DNA from: Amycolatopsis camponoti
Lineage (GTDB): Bacteria; Actinomycetota; Actinomycetes; Mycobacteriales; Pseudonocardiaceae
Assembly (NCBI RefSeq): GCF_902497555.1
Contig: NZ_CABVGP010000002.1
Coordinates: 1,810,501 to 1,874,500 of the forward strand
Length of the DNA stretch: 64,000 nucleotides
Direction: 5' to 3'
Shown here piece by piece: positions 7,347 through 14,657 of the stretch. The notes under the pieces were generated by a model. The model saw only the letters and a list, made by a program, of their open reading frames with translations, did no database searches and had not been told where the DNA came from. Positions within the stretch are counted from its first letter, which is position 1. Each line of letters opens with the position of its first letter. The translations under genes and the position numbers were made by a program.

Positions 7347-7610
7347 ATGGAAGCCACGATGACGGGCTGGGCGGAACTCGCGGCCTGCAAGGACGAGGAC
7401 CCGGAACTGTTCTTCCCGATCTCCGCCATGGGCCCCGGCGCCCGGCAGACGGCGCAGGCCAAGGCCGTGTGCGCACGCTGCCCGGTGCGCGCCGAATGCC
7501 TCGGCTACGCGCTCGACAACGGCCTGGACCACGGTGTTTTCGGCGGGACCACCGCCGAGGACCGACGCCGGCTGACGCGTACCGCGCCGCAGCGGCACCG
7601 AGCTGCTTGA
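7347..7610 (+). CDS. WhiB-family iron-sulfur regulator
   Basis: 87 residues with the four conserved cysteines, C14, C42, C45 and C51 (ACKDED, then AVCARCPVRAEC), that hold a [4Fe-4S] cluster, and a basic C-terminal tail (RRRLTR) for DNA binding. The glycine turn reads GVFGG (63-67) in place of the usual GVWGG. The sequence is closest in pattern to WhiB1/WblE-type proteins (DEDPELFFP). ATG 7347 is chosen; a second ATG at 7359 (MTGWAEL) is possible because the ribosome-binding site GGGAGG is 13 bp from the first. A strong terminator follows 80 bp downstream, so it is a single-gene unit. Confidence 0.92.
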   Translation: MEATMTGWAELAACKDEDPELFFPISAMGPGARQTAQAKAVCARCPVRAECLGYALDNGLDHGVFGGTTAEDRRRLTRTAPQRHRAA

Positions 7611-7689
7611 TCCGCTGCCCGGTGACCTCTTCCCGGCGGCCAGGAAGCCGAACACCGAAATCGGAAGAATTTCTTTCCGGATGGTGTGC

Positions 7690-7733
7690 GCCCGGGCGGG
7701 TGATTCCCCGTGAATCGCCCGCCCGGGCTTTTT
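7690..7733 (+). terminator. Intrinsic terminator of whiB
   Basis: The arms 7690-7705 and 7713-7728 form a 16-bp stem with one G-T pair (core GCCCGGGCGGG/CCCGCCCGGGC) and a 7-nt loop, followed by five T residues (7729-7733). This is a textbook rho-independent terminator on the plus strand. Confidence 0.9.
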
Positions 7734-7821
7734 CACGCCTTCACGGGTGAGCGATGCACTACCGAATGCACGCGCCGGTCGTCGGTGCGATACCGGTCGC
7801 GGGCACCCGAGGTCATCGTGC

Positions 7822-8799
7822 TCACTCGTCGCGCCAGGTTTCCGGCAGTCCCCACACCGCCGCCGGGACGGACTCGAAGGCGGCCAGTTCCGTGATCAGC
7901 CCGTCCTCGACCGTCAGCAGGGACACCCCGAACCAGCGGAACTCGTCCTCACCCGGGCGCCGGAGCCAGGTCGCGACCGCGGGCTGGCGGTTGGCGCGCG
8001 TCGGCCGCATCCGGAAGCGGCCGACGCAGTGCGGTGACGCGGGGTCGAGCGACAGTGACAGCGCCCGCACGATCGCCGCGCCGCTGTCGAACCACAGCGC
8101 GTACGGCGGCATGACGGCGCGGGCTTCCTCGTGCAGCAACCGGGCGACCGCTTGGGGATCGCCCGCTTCGTAGGCCGCGATGAACCGCTTGAGCAGCGCG
8201 GTTTCCCCGGCCGTCGCGGCGCCGGCCGTCCACTCGGCACGGTGCGCGGGCAGCCGCTCACGCAGGGTCGCCCGGGCGCGCTGCAGCGCGCTGTTCGCCG
8301 ACGCGACGCTCGTCTCCAGCAGGTCCGCCGTCTCCTTCGCCGACCAGCCCAGGACGTCCCGCAGGACGAGCGCCGCCCGCTGCCGCGGCGGCAGGTACTG
8401 GACGGCGGCGAGGTAGGCCAGCTCGATCGTCTCCCGCTCGACGACGACGGCGTCCGGCCCGGCCTCGTCCAGCAGCCGGTCCGGGACGGGCTCGAGCCAC
8501 GGCAGGTCCAGTGCGGCGAGGGGACCCTCGGGTTCGCCGGCGGGCCCGAGCTGGTCGGGCAGCACCCGCCGCGGCCGCCGCGCGAGGACGTCGAGGCAGG
8601 CGTTCGTCGCGATCCGGTACAGCCAGGTCCGCACGCCGGACCGGCCTTCGAACCGGTCGCGGGCCTTCCACGCGCGCAGGAAGGTCTCCTGGGCGAGGTC
8701 TTCGGCGTCGCTCAGCGAGCCGAGCATCCGGTAGCAGTGCACCTGGATCTCCCGCCGATGCCGTGCGACGACCGTCTCGAAGTCCGGAACGTGGCCCAC
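7822..8799 (-). CDS. ECF sigma factor with SnoaL-like C-terminal domain (SigG type)
   Basis: 325 residues. Region 2 is at about residues 8-70 (HRREIQVHCYRMLGSLSDAEDLAQETFLRAW), region 4 at about 135-190 (LPPRQRAALVLRDVLGWSAKETADLLETS, SANSALQRARATLRERLP), and a SnoaL/NTF2-like domain at about 200-325 (FIAAYEAGDPQAVARLLHEEA). Between the regions is PWLEPVPDRLLDE, typical of the SigG-like group. In this class the C-terminal domain takes the place of a separate anti-sigma factor and modulates activity. The GTG at 8799 starts the conserved helix. The gene is divergent from dprE2, 98 bp away. Signal unknown. Confidence 0.9.
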   Translation of the reverse strand: MGHVPDFETVVARHRREIQVHCYRMLGSLSDAEDLAQETFLRAWKARDRFEGRSGVRTWLYRIATNACLDVLARRPRRVLPDQLGPAGEPEGPLAALDLPWLEPVPDRLLDEAGPDAVVVERETIELAYLAAVQYLPPRQRAALVLRDVLGWSAKETADLLETSVASANSALQRARATLRERLPAHRAEWTAGAATAGETALLKRFIAAYEAGDPQAVARLLHEEARAVMPPYALWFDSGAAIVRALSLSLDPASPHCVGRFRMRPTRANRQPAVATWLRRPGEDEFRWFGVSLLTVEDGLITELAAFESVPAAVWGLPETWRDE

Positions 8800-8897
8800 C
8801 CGCGCACGCTAGCGCACACGGGCGGCGGGAGTCAGGTTTCGCGACGCCGGATCCGGCCGCTCGCGCGGCCGTTCCCGGGAGCTGGGAGACTGCCCCC

Positions 8898-9638
8898 GTG
8901 AGCGGAACGGTGCTGGTACTGGGCGGACGCAGCGAAATCGGACGGGCGGTGGCGGAACGCCTGGCCGGCGACCACCGGCGGTTCGTCCTGGCCGCCCGGC
9001 CGGGCGCGGACCTGACCGCCGCCACGGCCTCCCTCCGCGGAGCCGGGGCCGAGACCGTCGAGACGGCCGAGTTCGACGCCGACGACCTCGCCGCCCACGG
9101 CCCCTTCCTCGAGAAGGTCGCCGCCGAGCACGGGTCCCTGGACGTCGTCGTGCTCGCCTTCGGCATCCTCGGCGACCAGGCGCGCGCCGAAGAAGACGCC
9201 GCCCACGCCGCCGCGATCGTCCACACCGACTACGTCGCCCAGGTCGGCGTGCTGACCCACGCCGCGAACCTGCTGCGCGCCCAGGGTCACGGCAGCCTCG
9301 TCGTGTTCTCCTCCGTCGCCGGGGTGCGCGTGCGGCGCGCGAACTACGTCTACGGCTCGGCGAAGGCCGGCCTCGACGGCTTCGCGAGCGGCCTCGCCGA
9401 CGCCCTCCACGGCTCCGGCGTCCACCTCCTGCTCGTCCGGCCCGGGTTCGTGATCGGGCGGATGACCGAGGGCATGAGCCCGGCGCCGTTCTCGAGCACG
9501 CCGGCGCAGGTGGCCGACGCGACCGTCGCGGCCCTGCGCAAGCGCCGCGGGGTCGTCTGGGTGCCCGGCGTACTCCGTCCGGTCTTCTTCGGAATGCGCT
9601 TGCTGCCGCGCGCGATCTGGCGCCGGATGCCGCGCTAG
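8898..9638 (+). CDS. dprE2: Decaprenylphosphoryl-2-keto-ribose reductase-like SDR (DprE2)
   Basis: 246 residues of the short-chain dehydrogenase fold: nucleotide-binding LVLGGRSEIGRAVAERL, active-site YGSAKAG, and a C-terminal PGVLRPVFFGMRLLPRAIWRRMP. The stretch RVRRANYVYGSAKAGLDGF is nearly identical to DprE2 of mycobacteria (RVRRANFVYGSTKAGLDGF). DprE2 is the NADH-dependent step that, with DprE1, epimerises decaprenylphosphoryl ribose to decaprenylphosphoryl arabinose for cell-wall arabinan. No dprE1 or arabinosyltransferase gene is nearby, so it must act with a distant partner or have a related role. GTG at 8898; only a weak promoter-like box (GAGACT) precedes it. Confidence 0.8.
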   Translation: MSGTVLVLGGRSEIGRAVAERLAGDHRRFVLAARPGADLTAATASLRGAGAETVETAEFDADDLAAHGPFLEKVAAEHGSLDVVVLAFGILGDQARAEEDAAHAAAIVHTDYVAQVGVLTHAANLLRAQGHGSLVVFSSVAGVRVRRANYVYGSAKAGLDGFASGLADALHGSGVHLLLVRPGFVIGRMTEGMSPAPFSSTPAQVADATVAALRKRRGVVWVPGVLRPVFFGMRLLPRAIWRRMPR

Positions 9639-9704
9639 CCGCGCGGTTGTGGCCACGCCCACAGCACGTTTTCGTGTGCGCGCCGGTACTTTCCGTCGCG
9701 ATAT

Positions 9705-9738
9705 CGGCCGATCGGCTGGGACCAGCTCGGCCGATCGG
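9705..9738. repeat. Two 11-bp direct repeats upstream of the LCP gene
   Basis: CGGCCGATCGG occurs at 9705-9715 and 9728-9738, start to start 23 bp. Each copy contains the palindrome CCGATCGG, and CTGG/CCAG sit symmetrically between them. The pair lies 107 bp before the LCP start and 67 bp after the dprE2 stop. It could be a two-site operator or a terminator structure. Confidence 0.5.
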
Positions 9739-9844
9739 GCAGCGTCACAGCATTTCGACAACTTTCTCAGCTGATTCCCAGCTAACCCGGTGATCCTCGA
9801 AGGTGGGGTCGGAGGTTCACCACAGGGAAGCAAGGGGAAGTGTC

Positions 9845-11044
9845 GTGCTGCTGTCGTCCCGGGGGCGTCGCCTCGGCGTGCGGGTCGCGCTCGGCGTCGT
9901 GTCGGCGCTGGTGCTCGGCGCCACCGGGTACGCCTGGTCGCAGCTGAGCAAACTGGACCACGGCCTCGTCACCGCCGACGTCATTTCGCCGTCGGGGCAG
10001 GTCGAGAACGAAGAGACCATACCCGGCGAACCGCTCAAGGTCGCCCAGAACGTCCTGCTCGTCGGGATCGACGCGCGCACCGACGCCTACGGCAACCCGT
10101 TGCCGCAGAACGTGCTCGACGCGCTCCACGCCGGCAGCGGCGACGACGGCGGCGACACCACCGACACGATGATCGTGGTCCACATCCCGGCGGGCGGCGC
10201 CGCGGCGACGGCGATCTCGATCCCGCGTGACTCCTATGTGGACATCGCGGGCGGGTACGGCAAGCACAAGATCAACTCGGCCTACAGCCGTGGCAAGAAC
10301 GCCTCGATGTCCGGGTTGCGCGCCCAGGGCCTGTCCGGGGCGCGGCTGGAGGTGGCGGCGAACGAGGCCGGCGCGAAGACGGCGATCCAGACGATCGAGA
10401 AGTTCACCGGGCTGACGATCAACCACTACGCGGCCATCAACCTGGCCGGCTTCGACGCGCTGTCGCAGGCCGTCGGCGGCGTCGAGGTCTGTCTCAAGGC
10501 CCCGGTGCACGACAGCTACTCCGGCGCGGACTTCGCGGCCGGCCCGCAGACGCTGTCCGGGGCGCAGGCGCTCGCCTTCGTCCGGCAGCGCCACGGCCTG
10601 ACCAACGGTGACCTCGACCGGATCGCGCGGCAGCAGGCGTTCCTGTCCGGGATGGCCAAGAAGGTGCTGAGCGCGGGCACGTTCACCGACCCGTCGAAGC
10701 TCTCCGCGCTGGTCGACGCGGTGCAGGGCTCGGTCGTGCTGGACCAGGGCTGGGACGTGCTCAGCTTCGCCCAGCAGCTGCGGGGGATGAGCTCCGGGGC
10801 GATCGCGTTCGCCACGATCCCGGTGCAGAGCCTCTCGCTGGCGACGCCGTCCGACGGCGACGCGGTGAAGGTCGACCCGGCGCAGGTCCAGCAGTTCGTG
10901 CGCACGGCGATCAGCACACCGGCGGTCCAGGCTTCGGGCGACGACACCACCGGCGGCGTCAAGCCGGTCGCGGCGACCGCCACGCAGACGTCCTCGAACG
11001 CGAAGCAGCCGGCGACCAGTACGGCCGCCGGCTGCGTGAACTGA
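9845..11044 (+). CDS. LytR-CpsA-Psr (LCP) family cell-wall polymer ligase
   Basis: 399 residues. A short basic N-terminus and one transmembrane helix (about residues 8-28, VRVALGVVSALVLGATGYAW) anchor an extracytoplasmic LCP domain: NVLLVGIDARTD, DTTDTMIVVHI, ISIPRDSYVDI, GKHKINSAYSRG, FVRQRHGLTNGDLDRIARQQ. LCP enzymes move polymers from a lipid carrier onto peptidoglycan; in actinobacteria this is arabinogalactan. The tail is a Thr/Ser-rich linker ending in GCVN. The GTG at 9845 is chosen because AAGGGGAAG lies 4-10 bp upstream and the helix begins soon after. It follows dprE2, another wall gene, 207 bp away. Confidence 0.9.
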   Translation: MLLSSRGRRLGVRVALGVVSALVLGATGYAWSQLSKLDHGLVTADVISPSGQVENEETIPGEPLKVAQNVLLVGIDARTDAYGNPLPQNVLDALHAGSGDDGGDTTDTMIVVHIPAGGAAATAISIPRDSYVDIAGGYGKHKINSAYSRGKNASMSGLRAQGLSGARLEVAANEAGAKTAIQTIEKFTGLTINHYAAINLAGFDALSQAVGGVEVCLKAPVHDSYSGADFAAGPQTLSGAQALAFVRQRHGLTNGDLDRIARQQAFLSGMAKKVLSAGTFTDPSKLSALVDAVQGSVVLDQGWDVLSFAQQLRGMSSGAIAFATIPVQSLSLATPSDGDAVKVDPAQVQQFVRTAISTPAVQASGDDTTGGVKPVAATATQTSSNAKQPATSTAAGCVN

Positions 11045-11048
11045 CTCC

Positions 11049-12239
11049 TTACACGAACGCGCTCTGCCCGGTGATCGCCTTCCCGACGATCAGCGTGTTC
11101 ATCTCGCGCGTGCCTTCGAACGAGTAGATCGCCTCGGCGTCGGCGAAGAACCGTGCGACGTCGTAGCCGAGCACGATCCCGTTGCCGCCGAAGATCTCCC
11201 GGCTCCACGCGACGACCTCACGCATCCGCGAAGTGACGAACGCCTTGGCGAGTGACGAGTGCTCGTCCTTGAAGATGCCCGCGTCCTGCAGCCGGGCGAG
11301 CTGCACGAGCATGCCCCACGACGCGGTGATGTTGCCGAGGCTCTTCACGAGCAGGTCCTGCACCAGCTGGAACCGCGCGATCGGCCGGCCGAACTGCTGC
11401 CGCTCCTGGGCGTAGGCGAGCGCGGCTTCGTAGGCGCCGATCGCCACCCCGAGGGCCTGCCACGCGACGCCGCCGCGGGTGGCGCGCAGGATCTCGGCGA
11501 CGTCGCGGAAGCCGTTGATGCCCTGCAGGCGGTTCGCCTCCGGCACGCGGACGTCGGTCAGGGTGATCTCGGCGTTCTCGACGATCCGGAACGCGATCTT
11601 GCCCTCGATCTTCTCCGGCACGAAGCCCGGCATGTCCTTCTCGACGACGAAACCCTTGACGTGGTTGTCGTCGACGTCGCGCGCCCAGACGACGATGTAG
11701 TCGGCGAAGGTCGCGTTGCCGATCCACTTCTTGGCGCCGTTGAGGATCCAGCTGTCGCCGTCGCGCTTGGCTGTGGTGCGCATGCCACCGGCCACATCGG
11801 ACCCGCCGAGCGGCTCGGTCATCGCGAACGCGCCGATCTTGTCCATCGCGGCCATCTCGGGGAGCCAGCGGTCACGCTGTTCCTGGTCGCCGCCGGAGTA
11901 GATCGAGTACATCGCGAGTCCGTTGTGGACACCGAAGAACGTCGCGACCGAGGCGTCGATGCGGCTCATCTCCATCGCCATCATGCCGGTGAGCAGGTGG
12001 CTGACCGCGGGCTTGTGCTCGCCGTAGCCCTCGTAGGGCAGGCCGGCGAGGCCGCTCTCGCGGAACATCCCGATCAGTTCCTTCGGGAAGGTGCCGGCTT
12101 CCCAGTTCTCGTTCACCAGCGGCTTGACGTCGTTGGTCATGAACTCGCGGGCCTGCACGAGCAGCTTGCGCTCGTCGTCCGGGAGCAGTGCCTCGAAGTC
12201 GTAGAAGTCGGCGGTCAGCTTGTCCTTGAGCGGTTCCAT
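11049..12239 (-). CDS. Acyl-CoA dehydrogenase, glutaryl-CoA dehydrogenase-like
   Basis: 396 residues with the acyl-CoA dehydrogenase fold: N-terminal helices, the FAD-contacting MTEPLGGSD segment (140-148), GAKKWIGNA, and the C-terminal GNGIVLGYDVARF. The catalytic glutamate is E375 in IYSFEGTREMNTLIVGKAITG, the position and context used by glutaryl-CoA dehydrogenase. The arginine that binds the substrate carboxylate in human GCDH (Arg94) aligns with a small residue here (RIDASVATFF), so a non-carboxylated acyl-CoA is more likely. It is the last gene of a five-gene operon and should make the enoyl-CoA for the hydratase upstream in the operon. Gap to the preceding gene: 1 bp. Confidence 0.93.
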   Translation of the reverse strand: MEPLKDKLTADFYDFEALLPDDERKLLVQAREFMTNDVKPLVNENWEAGTFPKELIGMFRESGLAGLPYEGYGEHKPAVSHLLTGMMAMEMSRIDASVATFFGVHNGLAMYSIYSGGDQEQRDRWLPEMAAMDKIGAFAMTEPLGGSDVAGGMRTTAKRDGDSWILNGAKKWIGNATFADYIVVWARDVDDNHVKGFVVEKDMPGFVPEKIEGKIAFRIVENAEITLTDVRVPEANRLQGINGFRDVAEILRATRGGVAWQALGVAIGAYEAALAYAQERQQFGRPIARFQLVQDLLVKSLGNITASWGMLVQLARLQDAGIFKDEHSSLAKAFVTSRMREVVAWSREIFGGNGIVLGYDVARFFADAEAIYSFEGTREMNTLIVGKAITGQSAFV

Positions 12240-12240
12240 G

Positions 12241-13161
12241 TCAGTTCTCCTCCACTGCGTGCAAAACGGCGAGCTGCTTGCGGTCGCGCGTCTCGGCGAG
12301 TTCCGAGTACGTGGAGGAGCCGTAAGCCTGTTCGACGGCTTCGATGAGCCGTTCCTGCTCTTCCGGGCTCTGGCTGGGGGTGCCCAGGCCTGCCCACATC
12401 TTCTTCATGGACTTGCCGATGTGCTCGGCCATGTGCCGGTAGCCGCCGGGGCCGCCACCGAGGTGCGAGCCGAGGAACGGCCCGACGGTCGCCCAGCGGA
12501 TCCCGAGCGAGTTGGTGATGACCTTGTCCAGGTCCTCCGGCGTCACCACGCCCTGCTCGACGAGGTAGATGGCCTCGCGGCTGAGCGCGTTCTGGAGCCG
12601 GTTGCCGACGAACCCGGGGATCTCCTTGCGCTCCACGACCGGCGTCCGGCCGAGGGAGGTGTAGAACTCGACGGCCTTGTCCACCGACTCCTGGCTGGTG
12701 TGCTCGCCGGGGACGACCTCGACCAGGGGGATCAGGTGCGGCGGGTTGAACGGGTGTCCGATGAGGACCCGCGTTCCGTCGATCTCTTCGGTGAAGGCCG
12801 TGGACGGAATGGCGCTCGACGAACTCAGCAACAGTGCGTGGGCCGGGGCTTCCTGCTCCAGCTTGGCGAACAGGTCCTTTTTGAACTCGACGCTCTCGGG
12901 TCCGTTCTCCTGCACGACATCCGCGTCGCGCACGGCTTCGGCCACGTCGGTGGCGATGCTCACCCGGCTCGCCAAGTCGGCGGCGGTCGTGCCGAGGTGC
13001 GGGGCGAACGTCTTCAGTGCGTCCGCGATGGCTTCGGCGAGGTCGGGGCGGGGATCGGTGACCCGGACGGTCAGGCCGTGGTGGGCGAACAGCGCCGTCC
13101 AGGACAGGCCGATGGTGCCGGCACCGATGACTGCGGCGTTCTTCATGACTGTGTCATTCAT
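12241..13161 (-). CDS. 3-hydroxyacyl-CoA dehydrogenase family oxidoreductase (carnitine dehydrogenase/lambda-crystallin type)
   Basis: 306 residues. NAD-binding Rossmann domain at residues 7-190 (AAVIGAGTIGLSWTALFAHHGLTVRVTD, then LLLSSSSAIPST, GTRVLIGHPFNPPHLIPLVEVV) and a C-terminal helical domain (FVGNRLQNALSREAIYLVEQGV). The SSSSA and HPFNPP motifs carry the catalytic region of the 3-hydroxyacyl-CoA dehydrogenase superfamily. The family includes L-carnitine and L-gulonate dehydrogenases, so the substrate may be free or CoA-bound. Its ATG overlaps the stop of the decarboxylase gene as ATGA (13158-13161). In this operon it would oxidise the 3-hydroxy product of the hydratase. Confidence 0.92.
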   Translation of the reverse strand: MNDTVMKNAAVIGAGTIGLSWTALFAHHGLTVRVTDPRPDLAEAIADALKTFAPHLGTTAADLASRVSIATDVAEAVRDADVVQENGPESVEFKKDLFAKLEQEAPAHALLLSSSSAIPSTAFTEEIDGTRVLIGHPFNPPHLIPLVEVVPGEHTSQESVDKAVEFYTSLGRTPVVERKEIPGFVGNRLQNALSREAIYLVEQGVVTPEDLDKVITNSLGIRWATVGPFLGSHLGGGPGGYRHMAEHIGKSMKKMWAGLGTPSQSPEEQERLIEAVEQAYGSSTYSELAETRDRKQLAVLHAVEEN

Positions 13162-13904
13162 ACAAGCGCTCCCTTCAGGTAGTCGAAGACCGGCTTGACC
13201 GGGGCGAGCGTCAGGTCGGTGAGGATGTGGCTCGCGGAGACGACCTCCAGCACGGGCAGGTCGGCCAGCGGGGCCAGGACGTGCTGGAACAGCTGCAGCC
13301 GCGCGGGGCCGGTGTAGGCCTCCTTGACCACTACGTCGGTGATCTCGGTGCGGACCAGCTCCTGCACGCGGGGCGCGCCGTCGTAGCCGGGGATCGTCTT
13401 GAGCATGAACGTCGGGACCGTGATCTGCTGCTCGGCCGCGCGGGCGTCCAGCTCGTGGTGCTTGTAGCCCATGGTCGCGGTCGCCACCCGGAGCGTCCCG
13501 TAGTCCAGCGTGCCCACGAGAACGCCGTTGTCGACATAGAGGTTCGGCGACCCGACGGTCTTCGGGTACGCGCTGACCTCGCGGCCGGACGCCGTCGCCG
13601 GGAAGTTGTCGAGGTACATCGCGTGCAGGTACTCGCCGCGCTCGCCGTCGAAGCTGACCTCGATCGCCTGGCCGGACTCGGTGTACGGGCCGTAGCCGGA
13701 GACGTCGCCCATCTTCATGACCTCGAAGCGCACCAACGGTTCTTCGACCTGAAGGGGCTCCGGGACGACGGCGCGCAGGGCGTCGGCGTCGGTCCGGTAG
13801 ACGATGTTCAGGTACTCGCGGTTGGTGAACCTCGGGACCACCGGCGCGAACGCCGGGGCGGTCAGGGGAGTGGTCACGTGCTGCCGGACTTCTTCGATCT
13901 TCAT
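13158..13904 (-). CDS. adc: Acetoacetate decarboxylase
   Basis: 248 residues. The protein is strikingly similar to Clostridium acetobutylicum Adc: NREYLNIVYRTDADALR, YTESGQ, MYLDN, GRE-SAYPKTVGSP, ATATMGYKHHELD, DLPVLEVVSASHILTDLTL. With the ATG at 13904, the active-site residues keep clostridial numbering: R29, E61, E76 and the Schiff-base lysine K115; K116 is Thr. This supports the start, as does the ATGA overlap with the enoyl-CoA hydratase stop; a GTG at 13916 is less likely. Adc converts acetoacetate, or related beta-keto acids, to a ketone and CO2. Within a beta-oxidation-type operon this is unusual. Confidence 0.93.
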   Translation of the reverse strand: MKIEEVRQHVTTPLTAPAFAPVVPRFTNREYLNIVYRTDADALRAVVPEPLQVEEPLVRFEVMKMGDVSGYGPYTESGQAIEVSFDGERGEYLHAMYLDNFPATASGREVSAYPKTVGSPNLYVDNGVLVGTLDYGTLRVATATMGYKHHELDARAAEQQITVPTFMLKTIPGYDGAPRVQELVRTEITDVVVKEAYTGPARLQLFQHVLAPLADLPVLEVVSASHILTDLTLAPVKPVFDYLKGALV

Positions 13905-14644
13905 TCGCCTGTCCACTTCGGAGCGCGGCGCTCGGCGAAGGCGGTCATGCCCTCGCGGACGTCTCGGGACTGCATCAGTTTCTTGACTTCCTCGCGCTGC
14001 ACGGCTTTCGGATCCGCCGCGCGCACGATCTTCTTGACGGCGGCGAGCGCGAGGGGCGCGTTCTCCGCCAGCTTCTCGGCCAGCTGGAGCGCGACGGCGG
14101 CGGCGTCGCCGGCCGGGGTCACGCGGTTGACCAGGCCCAGCTCGCCGGCGCGGTGGCCGGTGACCGGCTCGCCGGTGAGGAGGAACTCCATCGCCAGGTG
14201 GTGCGGGATCCGCTTCGGCAGCCGGAGCACGCCACCACCGGCGGCGATCAGGCCGCGCTTCACTTCCGGGAGGCCGAACTTGGCGTTTTCGGCGGCGACG
14301 ATGAGGTCGCAGCCGAGCGCGAGTTCGAACCCGCCACCCATCGCGAACCCTTCGACCGCGGCGATCAGCGGCTTGGCCAGCTCGGCTTCGGTCAGGCCGC
14401 CGAACCCGCGTCCCGGGATCTCCGGTGACTCGCCCTTGAGCGCGGCCTTGAGGTCCATCCCGGCGCTGAAGGTGTTCTCGGCGCCGGTGAGGACACCCGC
14501 CCGGAGCGTGGGGTCGCTCTCGAGGTCGTCGAGGGCGGCGGCCAGCTGGGTCGCGACGGCGGCGTTGACCGCGTTGCGGGCCTGCGGCCGGTCGATCGTG
14601 ATCAGCAGGGTGCTGCCGATCCGTTCGGTGCGTACTTCGGTCAT
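13901..14644 (-). CDS. Enoyl-CoA hydratase/isomerase (crotonase family)
   Basis: 247 residues with crotonase hallmarks: IDRPQARNAVN, TFSAGMDLKAAL (first oxyanion-hole segment), VEGFAMGGGFELALGCDLIVA (second oxyanion-hole segment), and FGLPEVKRGLIAAGGGVLRLP. The glutamate in LPEVKRG is conserved; this is one of the two acids used for water addition. It lies between the CoA-transferase (13 bp gap) and adc (4-bp overlap). It should hydrate the enoyl-CoA made by the acyl-CoA dehydrogenase. Crotonases vary in chemistry, so the exact substrate is not certain. Confidence 0.93.
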   Translation of the reverse strand: MTEVRTERIGSTLLITIDRPQARNAVNAAVATQLAAALDDLESDPTLRAGVLTGAENTFSAGMDLKAALKGESPEIPGRGFGGLTEAELAKPLIAAVEGFAMGGGFELALGCDLIVAAENAKFGLPEVKRGLIAAGGGVLRLPKRIPHHLAMEFLLTGEPVTGHRAGELGLVNRVTPAGDAAAVALQLAEKLAENAPLALAAVKKIVRAADPKAVQREEVKKLMQSRDVREGMTAFAERRAPKWTGE

Positions 14645-14657
14645 GGTCTTGCTTCTT

